A stretch of 64,000 nt of DNA. Origin: Cellulophaga sp. F20128. GTDB lineage: Bacteria > Bacteroidota > Bacteroidia > Flavobacteriales > Flavobacteriaceae. Under the pieces are notes generated by a model. The model saw nothing but the letters and a program-made list of their open reading frames with translations, made no database searches and was not told the origin of the DNA. Positions 1 to 8,777 of this stretch are shown here, piece by piece; position 1 is the stretch's first letter, and every line of letters starts with the position of its first letter. Both the position numbers and the translations under genes were made by a program. The stretch lies in assembly GCF_023015805.1 (NCBI RefSeq), contig NZ_JALKBA010000005.1:62001-126000 (forward strand). Reading direction: 5' to 3'.

Positions 1-546
1 TATTCCAATCCAACTGCCTTGCCAAACTTAATTCAGTTTTGCAATGCAAACCTAAACACAACAATAAAAGCCAAACCGGAAACAGTGGAAGTAGACAAGG
101 TTACTATTTTTCAATATCCCTTTATACACATGACAGGACACGGCAATGTACATTTCTCAGAGGACGAAGCGGAAAACCTAAAAACATACTTACTAGCCGG
201 TGGTTTTTTACATATAGATGACAATTATGGAATGGAACCTTACCTACGAAAGGAACTCCTTAAACTATTTCCTGACAAAAAACTGGAAGAACTAGGGAGC
301 AACCACCCTATTTTTAACCAGAAATACAAGTTTGCTAATGGTCTACCAAAAATTCATGAACACGACGGAAAAAGGCCGCAAGCCTTAGGAATAACACACC
401 ACAACAGGTTAGTATTGCTATTTACTTTTGAAAGTGATTTAGGTGATGGTTGGGAAGATCCTGAGGTTCATAATGATCCGCCTGAAGTAAGAGAAAAAGC
501 CTTACAAATGGGTGCCAATATCATACAATACGTATTCAATAACTAA
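1..546 (+). CDS. DUF4159 domain protein, 5' end outside window
   Basis: The reading frame is open from the first base of the window, so the true start lies upstream; the last 181 residues are present. The visible part has the DUF4159 look: a hydrophobic strand ending YPFIHMTGHG, then FLHIDDNYG, which resembles the core of a class I glutamine-amidotransferase-like fold. No catalytic residues can be assigned. Family members are usually about 210 residues with a signal peptide, so perhaps 30-40 residues are missing. It ends two bases before the AI-2E permease gene and is probably in one transcript with it and the following methyltransferase. Its biochemical role is unknown. Confidence 0.8.
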   Translation, partial: YSNPTALPNLIQFCNANLNTTIKAKPETVEVDKVTIFQYPFIHMTGHGNVHFSEDEAENLKTYLLAGGFLHIDDNYGMEPYLRKELLKLFPDKKLEELGSNHPIFNQKYKFANGLPKIHEHDGKRPQALGITHHNRLVLLFTFESDLGDGWEDPEVHNDPPEVREKALQMGANIIQYVFNN

Positions 547-548
547 CT

Positions 549-1637
549 ATGAAAGCAAAAACCATTGCAGACGGAATATTACGGGCAATAGCTGTAATTG
601 CCGGTGTTGTGCTACTCGGGTATTTTCTATTTAAAATAAGCTCTGTTCTTGTCTACATTTCTATAGCGGCCATAGCTTCGTTAATTGGAAGACCTATTGT
701 ACTCTTTTTACGAAATAAATTAAAGTTTAACAATACAATAGCCGTGATAACCACAATGCTATTCCTAATTAGTATCATTGGAGGCATTATAGCGCTCTTT
801 ATTCCTTTAATTGTTCAACAAGGTCATAACTTATCACTATTAAATATAGATCAATTACAAGCCAATCTAGAAAACCTTTACACGCAAGTTATCCAATATT
901 TTGGATTCAGCACCTATGACATTGAATCCAATCTGAAGTCATCTACAATTTTTAGCAGCTTGGATTTTAAATTTATTCCAGATTTTCTAAATTCCATTGT
1001 CGGTATTTTAGGCAGCTTAAGTATTGGCCTATTTTCAATTCTTTTTATTACTTTTTTCTTTTTAAAAGACAGCAAACTGTTTGAAGATGGTATCATGGTT
1101 TTGGTTCCCGAAAACAAAGAAAGCAGGTTAAAAAAATCCATGGATACCATTGGCAACTTACTCTCGCGCTACTTTGTTGGATTAGTATTTCAGATCTTAA
1201 TTTTGTTTGTAATTTACACCGTAGTATTACTTATGTTTGGCATTGAAAATGCCATCGTAATTGCCTTCCTATGCGCCCTATTAAATCTTATCCCTTACGT
1301 GGGTCCAATCATTGGTGGGATATTGATGATTACACTCTCTATGACCAGTAATTTAGGAGCCGATTTTAGTGCCGTTATTTTACCAAAAACCATCTATGTG
1401 ATGATTGGTTTTACAATTGGACAATTGGTTGATAATTTCTTCTCCCAACCCTTTATTTTTTCAAGCAGTGTAAAGTCACACCCCCTTGAAATTTTTCTTG
1501 TTATCATTATTGGAGGTTTGCTTTTTGGTGTTACTGGAATGATTATTGCCGTACCCGGTTATACCGCGATTAAGGTGATTTTAAAGGAATTTTTTGCAGA
1601 AAACAAAATTGTAAGGTCCGTTACTAAAAATTTATAG
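549..1637 (+). CDS. AI-2E family transporter (PF01594-type permease)
   Basis: A 362-residue polytopic inner-membrane protein with about seven or eight hydrophobic segments, the usual length for the AI-2E/YdiK/PerM family. Typical features are the long hydrophilic loop at about residues 85-140, the middle segment rich in Phe and Ile (about 160-175), and the Gly/Pro-rich LLNLIPYVGPIIGG stretch at about 245-258, which is the best-conserved part of the family. Members have been linked to autoinducer-2 export and to sodium/proton exchange, so the substrate cannot be named. It starts two bases after the DUF4159 gene and is followed seven bases later by a methyltransferase, which argues for one operon. 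Confidence 0.88.
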   Translation: MKAKTIADGILRAIAVIAGVVLLGYFLFKISSVLVYISIAAIASLIGRPIVLFLRNKLKFNNTIAVITTMLFLISIIGGIIALFIPLIVQQGHNLSLLNIDQLQANLENLYTQVIQYFGFSTYDIESNLKSSTIFSSLDFKFIPDFLNSIVGILGSLSIGLFSILFITFFFLKDSKLFEDGIMVLVPENKESRLKKSMDTIGNLLSRYFVGLVFQILILFVIYTVVLLMFGIENAIVIAFLCALLNLIPYVGPIIGGILMITLSMTSNLGADFSAVILPKTIYVMIGFTIGQLVDNFFSQPFIFSSSVKSHPLEIFLVIIIGGLLFGVTGMIIAVPGYTAIKVILKEFFAENKIVRSVTKNL

Positions 1638-1644
1638 TTTAACT

Positions 1645-2823
1645 TTGAATAACAATATACTAAATACTGGGGTACAACAATTTATAAATGAAAATTTAAA
1701 CACTGACATCCTGTCACTTTTGCTAAAAAAGAGTGTTTTCGCATCTGTTTTATCCAAAGAATTGGTTGCACAGATAGAAGCCAAAAAGAAATGCAGAGAC
1801 AAGCTCCCCACTTGGTTCCAGACCAAGAATATTTACTACCCCAACAAATTAAATATTGAGCAAACCTCATCGGAACAAACCGCGATTTACAAAGCATCAA
1901 TCCCCACTAAAAACACCCTCCTAGATCTCACTGGTGGCTTTGGAGTGGATAGCTATTTTTTTAGTAAAAAAATGACTGCCGTTGTCCATTGTGAAATTGA
2001 TGACAACCTCTCTAAAATTGCAGCCCATAATTTCAAGATTCTGGGAGCAAACAACATTAAAACGACCCCTGAAAACGGTATCGATTATTTACGTAAAACC
2101 GAACTTTTTTTTGATTGGATTTATATTGATCCATCCCGAAGAAATGATGCCAAGGGCAAGGTGTTTTTTCTGGAAGATTGTTTGCCCAATGTCCCTGAAA
2201 ATTTAGAATTAATTTTTAATAAATCAAATGCTGCTTTCATAAAGACATCGCCACTACTCGATTTTTCTGTGGGAATAAAATCCCTGCAATATGTAAAAGA
2301 AATTCACGTAGTTGCCGTACGCAATGAAGTTAAAGAACTGCTCTGGATTTTAGAAAAAAATTATAAGAACAGTATCCAAATTAAAACCATCAATCTCACA
2401 AAAACAGAAACAGTACATTTTAATTATACCCTGGAAAATGAAAAAGAACTCCTTATAACGTATAACGAACCTCAACTTTACGTGTACGAACCCAATGCTG
2501 CTATCTTAAAATCTGGGGCCTTTAAATCGGTCGCAAAGCGATATGGGCTGCATAAATTACATGAACACTCTCATTTGTACACCTCTAATGCGCTCTTAGA
2601 GTTTCCCGGAAGACGCTTTCTAGTAAAACAAACATTATCCTATTCCAAAAAAGGACTACAAGGCTTAAAGCTACATAAGGCTAATATTACTACCCGAAAT
2701 TTTCCTGAAAGCGTTGCAAGTATTCGAAAAAAACATAAAATTAAAGATGGCGGAAGCAATTATCTGTTTTTTACTACCGATTGTAACAATCAAAAGATTG
2801 TAATTTGTTGTGAAAAGCTATAA
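1645..2823 (+). CDS. PG_1098-type SAM-dependent methyltransferase with THUMP-like C terminus
   Basis: A 392-residue protein with a Rossmann methyltransferase core. SAM-binding motif I is LLDLTGGFGVDS (residues 92-103), an acidic residue follows in CEID (117-120), and the catalytic-type motif is IDPSRR (161-166). The last residues (RNFPESVASIRKKHKIKDGG) match the C-terminal THUMP-like segment of the Bacteroidota family exemplified by PG_1098 of Porphyromonas. RNA is the likely substrate because of the THUMP-like fold, but the modified base is not known. Translation appears to start at TTG (1645), seven bases after the AI-2E stop; no ATG gives the conserved N terminus. It converges with the esterase gene, leaving 17 bases. 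Confidence 0.82.
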   Translation: MNNNILNTGVQQFINENLNTDILSLLLKKSVFASVLSKELVAQIEAKKKCRDKLPTWFQTKNIYYPNKLNIEQTSSEQTAIYKASIPTKNTLLDLTGGFGVDSYFFSKKMTAVVHCEIDDNLSKIAAHNFKILGANNIKTTPENGIDYLRKTELFFDWIYIDPSRRNDAKGKVFFLEDCLPNVPENLELIFNKSNAAFIKTSPLLDFSVGIKSLQYVKEIHVVAVRNEVKELLWILEKNYKNSIQIKTINLTKTETVHFNYTLENEKELLITYNEPQLYVYEPNAAILKSGAFKSVAKRYGLHKLHEHSHLYTSNALLEFPGRRFLVKQTLSYSKKGLQGLKLHKANITTRNFPESVASIRKKHKIKDGGSNYLFFTTDCNNQKIVICCEKL

Positions 2824-2840
2824 AATTATTCTACGAATCC

Positions 2841-3764
2841 CTACTCCAAAGTAGCCATCCAATCAGTTAACTGGCTAGACCAAAGACTAAGGTGCTTATT
2901 TCTTAACGCCAATGAAAAGCCATGACCACCCTTTGGATAAATATGCATGGCTACCGGAACATTTTTAGCTTTTAGCGCCTTGTAAAACAACAAGCTATTT
3001 TCAACCGGAACAGCTTTATCATCGGTAGCATGTACTAAAAATGTGGGAGGTGTATCTTCTGTAACTTGCAGTTCATTGGAAAAATACGTATTCAACTTTT
3101 CATTACTTGCTAAATCTCCCAATAAATTATTCCGAGAACCCTTGTGCATATCTACCGTATCTGTAAATGTTATTACAGGGTACAATAATGCCATAAAATC
3201 TGGTCTAGCAGAAAATTTATCAATTTCATCAGTGGATTTATAAATGGTATCCTTATAGTGTGTACCCAAGGTAGAAGCTAAGTGTCCACCTGCCGAAAAA
3301 CCGATAATTCCTATTTTGTCAGCATCAATATTCCATTTTGTTGCATTGCTTCGCACCAATCGCATTGCCCGTTGCGCATCTTGTAAAGGAGCTGTGTGGC
3401 GCTCTGTTAAAGATTTTGAATTTGGCAATCTGTATTTAACTACAATACCTGCAATACCCTTGGAATTTAAATATTTCGCTATATCGGTACCCTCCCAGTC
3501 ATAGGCTAAAATACCATAACCACCCCCAGGAAAAACTAATACCGCCTGCCCGTTTGCATTGTTTTTTGAAGGCAAGTAAACTTCAATGGTTGGCTTTTGT
3601 ACATTACTAACGATTACAATATCCTTGGTAACAATTTGTTCCACCTCTTTTGTGATCTTTTGATTGGGCACTAGGCCTTGCCAAAGTGGTATAATTTCAT
3701 TTTGAGCTATGCCGTTCATAGAAAACATCAAACAAGCATATAGGAGGTTTATTTTATTTTTCAT
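2841..3764 (-). CDS. exported alpha/beta hydrolase (acetyl-esterase-like)
   Basis: 307 residues with an N-terminal signal peptide (about 1-21). It has the alpha/beta-hydrolase layout: oxyanion-hole strand VFPGGGYG (77-84), nucleophile elbow GFSAGG with Ser157, acidic residue in HATDD (246-250) and catalytic His281 in GGHGF. This resembles secreted carbohydrate acetyl-esterases and BD-FAE-like enzymes that remove acetyl or feruloyl groups from polysaccharides. Its neighbours on the same strand are a peptidase and a sulfatase, so a role in removing substituents from an algal polysaccharide is reasonable but inferred. Lipase-like activity on other esters is not excluded. Confidence 0.85.
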   Translation of the reverse strand: MKNKINLLYACLMFSMNGIAQNEIIPLWQGLVPNQKITKEVEQIVTKDIVIVSNVQKPTIEVYLPSKNNANGQAVLVFPGGGYGILAYDWEGTDIAKYLNSKGIAGIVVKYRLPNSKSLTERHTAPLQDAQRAMRLVRSNATKWNIDADKIGIIGFSAGGHLASTLGTHYKDTIYKSTDEIDKFSARPDFMALLYPVITFTDTVDMHKGSRNNLLGDLASNEKLNTYFSNELQVTEDTPPTFLVHATDDKAVPVENSLLFYKALKAKNVPVAMHIYPKGGHGFSLALRNKHLSLWSSQLTDWMATLE

Positions 3765-3792
3765 CTTTAAATGTATTGATTATAATTTTCCT

Positions 3793-4512
3793 TTACTCAC
3801 ACTCCCACTTAAAATTAGCCACCTTATCATTAGATGCGGTGGATAAATTATAATGCCACCACTCGGTTCTAATAGACCAAAAGCCGTATTCTTCCATAGT
3901 TTCCTTCAATACCTTTCTATTCTCCAATATAGATTCTGGTAAATCCAAATTATCATGATAGGCTCTTTTTCCAAAGAAATCAAAATCGGTTCCCATATCT
4001 AATTCTTTACCTTCTAAAGTTTCCAAGGTAATGTCTACAGCCCCTCCTTTATTGTGAATGGATCCTTTTTTAGGATTGGCTACATATTGAGGATTAGGAA
4101 CAATAGCCCACATCTTATACTGCACGGAATTGGGTCGGTAACAATCAAAAAACTTAATTCGGTATCCTAGCTTCATAAAAGCCTTATTTGCTTTTAAAAG
4201 CGCCTTAACGGTTTTTACACGGGTGTAACACTCCGCACAATCGTACACTTTTTCCTTTAAAAAATTATTTTTAGTTGCATAGCGCATATCATACGCAAAA
4301 TCATCACTGAAATCTGCCAAACGCACAAAAGTGGAATCTGCTAGGCCTGACAAGGATTTAAATTTAGGTTTGGTTTTGCTGTCTGTTGGTGCTATAATTT
4401 CCACGGTTGTACTGTCCGATAAAACACTCTGTTTAAGAGTTTCGGATTGTGGACGCTCCTTACAAGCTAGTAGCAACAATAAAATTACAATTGATCCGCA
4501 AAATGTTTTCAT
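3793..4512 (-). CDS. M15 family D-Ala-D-Ala dipeptidase lipoprotein (VanX/DdpX-like)
   Basis: 239 residues with a lipoprotein signal (LLLLLAC, Cys17). The VanX/M15D motifs are all visible: CYRP with Arg126, zinc ligands in SIHNKGGAVD (His153, Asp160), catalytic Glu217 in TEWWHY and third ligand His220. Such enzymes cleave D-Ala-D-Ala dipeptide and usually serve in recycling cell-wall dipeptide rather than in vancomycin resistance. No VanA/VanH homologue is nearby, so resistance is not supported. The gene is 17 bases downstream of the first sulfatase on the same strand, so the two may be co-transcribed although the functions look unrelated. Confidence 0.88.
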   Translation of the reverse strand: MKTFCGSIVILLLLLACKERPQSETLKQSVLSDSTTVEIIAPTDSKTKPKFKSLSGLADSTFVRLADFSDDFAYDMRYATKNNFLKEKVYDCAECYTRVKTVKALLKANKAFMKLGYRIKFFDCYRPNSVQYKMWAIVPNPQYVANPKKGSIHNKGGAVDITLETLEGKELDMGTDFDFFGKRAYHDNLDLPESILENRKVLKETMEEYGFWSIRTEWWHYNLSTASNDKVANFKWECE

Positions 4513-4529
4513 AGGCTTTAGGGTGATTT

Positions 4530-6173
4530 TTAAGGAGTATTATTTTTGGATTTTAAGTTTTGTGCTTGTAGGGTTACCACATCACTATCTTGGAACCCAA
4601 TACGAACAGATTTTGCAACCACAGTACTATCTATAGCCAATGGTTGGGTATAGATATTCCAATTTTTTTGGCTTGGATACCTCCAAATTATGGTAGCATC
4701 TTTTTTATCGGACTTTAGGATATACACTTTATTTTTTAGTTCAAATTGAATAGGGTTTAGTTTTGGTGCTTTCCCGTTGATTAACCACCTAGCATTGAGC
4801 TCTTTTTCTGTAGTGTTCCCCAAATCATTGATTTCTACCATCCAGTTATCTAGAGCGCTTCTCAAATGGTCCAAAGTCGCTACCAAATCTTCACTAGCTG
4901 CCATATTATGTAACTCATATGGATCTTCCTCTAAATTATACAATTCTTCTACAGGTTTTGGTGTATGAAACCACTTGGCAGCATTTTCATCCAATTGGTT
5001 CTCCTCATGTAGTTTCTTTAATTGCCGCATCATAGGCATCTGCATTCTATATGCCACATCTAAGGCATTACTCGTATTTATATTAAAGTTACGGATATAC
5101 TTGTATTTTCCATACCGTACGGCTCGTATTCTATCTACATTTCCGTCAAACCTATCGGAAGTACTAAATATATATTCCCGTTTTGGAGCTTCATACTTCC
5201 CAAAGCGAGCCATCCCTTGCATTATTTGGGGTGCTTTTATTCCTGCTAAGGAGAGTACGGAAGGGGCAAAATCTACAAAACTTATAAAATCTGATGAACG
5301 ATCTGCTTGCTTTTTATTCCCCAAAAACTTAACGATTAATGGTACACGTAGTCCGGTTTCGTACAATGCTCTTTTATAACGTGGAAAAGGCCCACCATGA
5401 TCCCCATAAAAGAAAATAATGGTATTATCATACATTCCTGATTCTTTCAACTCTTTTAAAAGTGACCCGATTTGGTTGTCCATGCGCTTTAAATTACTGT
5501 AATTTGTAGCTAGATCATTCCGGATTACCGTATCATTTTGAGGAAATATAGGCGGTACAGGAATGGAATCTCTATTGACAAATTTTTCACTATCTGTATG
5601 TTTCCAAATACCAGACTCATGACAAACTCCAAAATTATATACCGCAAAAAAGGGCTGTCCTTCTTTACGTCCAGTCCATTGCGCTTTACTGCCAGAAATA
5701 TCCCAAGCAGAATCTAATCCTCTAAAATTATAATCTTCCTTGCTATTATTGGTAGTGTAATACCCCACTTCTCGCAGATACTCTGTAAACATTCTAACAC
5801 CCTCCGGAACTATTGGGGAATAATTGGTAATTCCTAATTTGTCAAAATAATCCTTAGGAGTCTTAGAATAGGTTCTCATGTTGTGTGTTCCTAGGGTCGC
5901 AGGGTACATTCCCGTAATCAAAGAACTCCGTGCTGGTGCGCAAACGGGTACCGGAGCATAGGCATTATCGTAAACCACGCCATCTTTTGCCAACATTTCT
6001 AAATTTGGAAGCGCTATACTACTATCTCCGTACATTGGAAAAAATTCAGAGGATTGGTCTTCTGCTACCAGCCAAATAATATTTGGGCGTGCTTCAGTTT
6101 TATCTATCTGAACGTTGTTCTTACAACTTACAATACTCAATCCAAAACACACAACCCATCCTAAGTACCTCAT
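4530..6173 (-). CDS. sulfatase, S1 family lipoprotein
   Basis: 547 residues, lipoprotein signal with Cys17 (LSIVSC). The sulfatase signature CAPARSSLITG carries the C-x-P-x-R core; Cys78 is the residue matured to formylglycine. The N-terminal metal site reads AEDQ (37-40) where many family members have DD, and PNLEMLAKDG is also typical. About 80 residues after the sulfatase domain form a small beta domain resembling the chitobiase/hexosaminidase C-terminal module. The overall pattern recalls the branch that includes heparan N-sulfatases, but the glycan substrate is not predictable from sequence alone. The protein would be anchored on the periplasmic side or cell surface. Confidence 0.9.
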   Translation of the reverse strand: MRYLGWVVCFGLSIVSCKNNVQIDKTEARPNIIWLVAEDQSSEFFPMYGDSSIALPNLEMLAKDGVVYDNAYAPVPVCAPARSSLITGMYPATLGTHNMRTYSKTPKDYFDKLGITNYSPIVPEGVRMFTEYLREVGYYTTNNSKEDYNFRGLDSAWDISGSKAQWTGRKEGQPFFAVYNFGVCHESGIWKHTDSEKFVNRDSIPVPPIFPQNDTVIRNDLATNYSNLKRMDNQIGSLLKELKESGMYDNTIIFFYGDHGGPFPRYKRALYETGLRVPLIVKFLGNKKQADRSSDFISFVDFAPSVLSLAGIKAPQIMQGMARFGKYEAPKREYIFSTSDRFDGNVDRIRAVRYGKYKYIRNFNINTSNALDVAYRMQMPMMRQLKKLHEENQLDENAAKWFHTPKPVEELYNLEEDPYELHNMAASEDLVATLDHLRSALDNWMVEINDLGNTTEKELNARWLINGKAPKLNPIQFELKNKVYILKSDKKDATIIWRYPSQKNWNIYTQPLAIDSTVVAKSVRIGFQDSDVVTLQAQNLKSKNNTP

Positions 6174-6265
6174 AATTACAATATCATTTATTACTTAATA
6201 AGCAAAATTGCCATCAGATAAAAAATCCAATGGCAATTTAGTATTTCAAATGTAAACGGAAGAAT

Positions 6266-6973
6266 TTATGTTATTAAATTCATATCATCATCCCATTCTG
6301 CCATAATATGGCGCTTGCTTTGATCTACAAATTTAGACTCCCAATCTTTTGGATACGCTTTACCGTGCTTATCCAATACATCTTGTGGCACACCGTCCCA
6401 TACATTAGCTGTATTTCCTTTATACCCCAAGTCTTCAATACCCATTTTAGAGGTAAAGTACCCTGTTACCGTTAAATTTCGCATCAGAGAAAAGAAATTT
6501 TGTTCATAGGTAGGTTCTTCCTTATCTGGAAAGGCAATACCATCTAAAATTACTTTTTGCTGCGCTTCTGTAGCCGATTTAAACTCTACACCGTTCTCTT
6601 TATTACTGGTGTGGTCTAACCACATTAACCCCCCTTTAAGCTGGGTTTGATAGGCTGGTATATCTTTAGCCATAAACTCAATAAAGTCGGGCACACCGGC
6701 ATCGGTAGCGCTACCGTACTTTGCATTTGCAGGTAATATTAATGCACATAAAACATGCAGGGTAGACATCTGGTGTTCGTTAAAAAACTGTTCTGCCTGT
6801 AATTTGGCTATTTGTTCTTTTTCCTCTGGTGTACGACCAAAGTGATTTTCATCGATTGCAATTTCCTCTGTTACACCCGCTTCACCATCTATTCCAGGCT
6901 TACAACCATTAATGGCCAATCCTCCGGCAACACCGCCAAGAATAATAGATTTTATACTCTTTCTTCTATCCAT
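6266..6973 (-). CDS. gluconate 2-dehydrogenase subunit 3 family protein, Tat-exported
   Basis: 235 residues. The N terminus MDRRKSIKSIILGG has a twin-arginine motif followed by a hydrophobic stretch and a lipobox-like AINGC (Cys24), so it looks like a Tat-exported lipoprotein. The rest (FFNEHQMSTLHVLCALILPA, then FIEFMAKDIPAYQ) fits the small subunit of gluconate 2-dehydrogenase and glucoside 3-dehydrogenase. In those enzymes the FAD subunit lacks its own signal and is carried through Tat by this partner. The GMC gene lies four bases upstream in the same operon and indeed has no signal peptide, which supports that role here. Confidence 0.88.
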   Translation of the reverse strand: MDRRKSIKSIILGGVAGGLAINGCKPGIDGEAGVTEEIAIDENHFGRTPEEKEQIAKLQAEQFFNEHQMSTLHVLCALILPANAKYGSATDAGVPDFIEFMAKDIPAYQTQLKGGLMWLDHTSNKENGVEFKSATEAQQKVILDGIAFPDKEEPTYEQNFFSLMRNLTVTGYFTSKMGIEDLGYKGNTANVWDGVPQDVLDKHGKAYPKDWESKFVDQSKRHIMAEWDDDMNLIT

Positions 6974-6977
6974 AACT

Positions 6978-8696
6978 TTAGATGCTTTGTTGTTTTAATT
7001 GTTCTACAATATAATCTGATGTTCTCCAAGCCAATGCTAATATTGTCCATGTTGGATTTTTATCTGCTTGAGAAACAAAAGGTCCGGCGTCAACAATAAA
7101 CACATTGTCTACATCATGCATTTGTTCAAATTTATTGACAACAGATCTTTTTGGATCATTACCCATCCGTGTAGTACCTACCTCATGAATAATTTCTCCG
7201 GGTTTATTTAAACCATAATCTTGCTCTTTCCCTGGCGCATCTCCAAAAACAGTACCGCCCATATTATGAATAATTTCTTCAAAGGTTTCATGCATGTGTT
7301 TGGCTTGGTAACGCTCGTGATCTGACCATTGGTAATTAAATCGCAATACAGGAATTCCAAATTCATCTACTTGCGTAGGGTCTATTTCACAGTAATTACT
7401 TTCCAAAGCAATAGATTCTCCTCTTCCGCCAAATCCTAAGGTAGATCCATAGTATCGTTTTACATCATCACGCAAGCCATCTCCGTAACCTCCTACATCT
7501 TCACCTAACATCTCATTGATGGAGTTTGGATTAAATCCAAAACCGTAATTAGGCATTCCTAATCCGCCCCAAACTTCAATATGATACCCTCTAGGGAAAT
7601 CCAATTTCTTATTGTCTAACCACCAAGGAGAATAGACATGCATACCACCTACGCCGTCTTCATTGTAAATTTTACGATCCATCATGGATGGAATAAAACC
7701 TCCTCTACTTGCTCCTGTTGAATCGTGTAAATACTTTCCTATAAGTCCACTGCTATTTCCCAGTCCTCCTGGATGTTGTTTGCTTTTAGAATTTAAAAGG
7801 ATACGGGCAGAACTACAAGCTGATGCAGCCATAACCACTACCTTTCCTTTTAATTGGTATTCTTTGCGATCTTCTTTGTTGATATATAAAACGCCGGTAG
7901 CCTTACCTTCATCATTTGTGGTTACTTCCCTTACCATAGAATTCACAAATAAATCTATTTGTCCGCCATTGGCCTGAGCAGGGAAAATTAAACAACTCCC
8001 TGATGAAAAATCGGCATAATACTGACAAGATCTACCACATTGTCCGCAATACACACAAATACCGCGATCTTTATTCACCTTTTTGGTTACCATAGACATC
8101 CGTGCAGGAATAACAGGAATGCCAGATTTTTTAGCACCATCCATATAATAAAGTTCGTGTAATCTCGGTTTTGGTGCAGGTAAGAAAAAACCATCCGGTT
8201 CATTTTCTAAACCTTCTTTAGAACCAAAAACTCCAATTAATTTATCAACTCTATCGTAATACGGCTTTACATCATTATACCCTATTGGCCAGTCTTCCCC
8301 TAAGCCATCTAGGCTTCTGTGTTTAAAATCTCGCTCACTAAAACGCAATGAAATCCGCCCCCAGTGATTGGTTCTTCCGCCTAGCATTCTTGATCTAAAC
8401 CAAGCAAATTTAGAACCGTTCTTTTGAGTATAGGGTTCTCCTTTAATATCCCAGCCACCCAAAGCCATATCAAATTCTCCAAAATCACGTACCGTACTCG
8501 CGCCTCTTCGTGGCGATTCATAGGGCCATTTAAATTGTGTTTGTTGCTTGGGATCTTTGGGATCGAAAAAAGGACCTGCTTCTACAACAGCTACCTTAAG
8601 GCCTGCTTCGGACAGCACTTTCGTTGCCATACCTCCGCCTGCACCAGAACCAACAATGATTACATCATACATAGTTGAAGATTCTATTATCTGCAT
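6978..8696 (-). CDS. GMC-family FAD sugar dehydrogenase with cysteine cluster
   Basis: 572 residues. An N-terminal FAD fold (VIIVGSGAGGGMATKVL) and the GMC C-terminal block (VGTTRMG, then NVFIVDAGPF and NPTWTI) identify the large subunit of gluconate 2-dehydrogenase/glucoside 3-dehydrogenase type enzymes. It has no signal peptide and is followed four bases later by the Tat-signal subunit 3. Residues 214-224 read CVYCGQCGRSC, a ferredoxin-like C-x2-C-x2-C-x3-C array, with another Cys at 235; an iron-sulfur cluster is likely, as reported for some glucoside 3-dehydrogenases. A second start at 8672 (MYDVIIVG) is possible. The substrate is probably a sugar or glycoside; electrons would pass to a c-type cytochrome. 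Confidence 0.88.
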   Translation of the reverse strand: MQIIESSTMYDVIIVGSGAGGGMATKVLSEAGLKVAVVEAGPFFDPKDPKQQTQFKWPYESPRRGASTVRDFGEFDMALGGWDIKGEPYTQKNGSKFAWFRSRMLGGRTNHWGRISLRFSERDFKHRSLDGLGEDWPIGYNDVKPYYDRVDKLIGVFGSKEGLENEPDGFFLPAPKPRLHELYYMDGAKKSGIPVIPARMSMVTKKVNKDRGICVYCGQCGRSCQYYADFSSGSCLIFPAQANGGQIDLFVNSMVREVTTNDEGKATGVLYINKEDRKEYQLKGKVVVMAASACSSARILLNSKSKQHPGGLGNSSGLIGKYLHDSTGASRGGFIPSMMDRKIYNEDGVGGMHVYSPWWLDNKKLDFPRGYHIEVWGGLGMPNYGFGFNPNSINEMLGEDVGGYGDGLRDDVKRYYGSTLGFGGRGESIALESNYCEIDPTQVDEFGIPVLRFNYQWSDHERYQAKHMHETFEEIIHNMGGTVFGDAPGKEQDYGLNKPGEIIHEVGTTRMGNDPKRSVVNKFEQMHDVDNVFIVDAGPFVSQADKNPTWTILALAWRTSDYIVEQLKQQSI

Positions 8697-8736
8697 ATTT
8701 GTTTCGTTTGAGTTAATTCAGTTTTATTTATACATA

Positions 8737-8764
8737 ACAAGGTATAGGCCTCCCTATACCTTGT
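8737..8764 (-). other. strong perfect hairpin between two operon genes
   Basis: Twelve perfectly complementary bases (ACAAGGTATAGG and CCTATACCTTGT) around a four-base loop, lying between the stop of the Gfo/Idh gene and the start of the GMC gene, both on the minus strand. In the direction of transcription the U-rich tract comes before the hairpin and not after it, so it is not a standard intrinsic terminator. It may be an attenuator, a processing site or an RNA-stability element separating the two expression levels. Confidence 0.55.
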
Positions 8765-8777
8765 CAAAAAAAAATTA

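Noticed and set aside
3793-4512. Vancomycin resistance gene vanX
   Set aside because: Motifs fit the dipeptidase, but no vanH, vanA or vanRS partner is near, and the lipoprotein form suggests peptide recycling.
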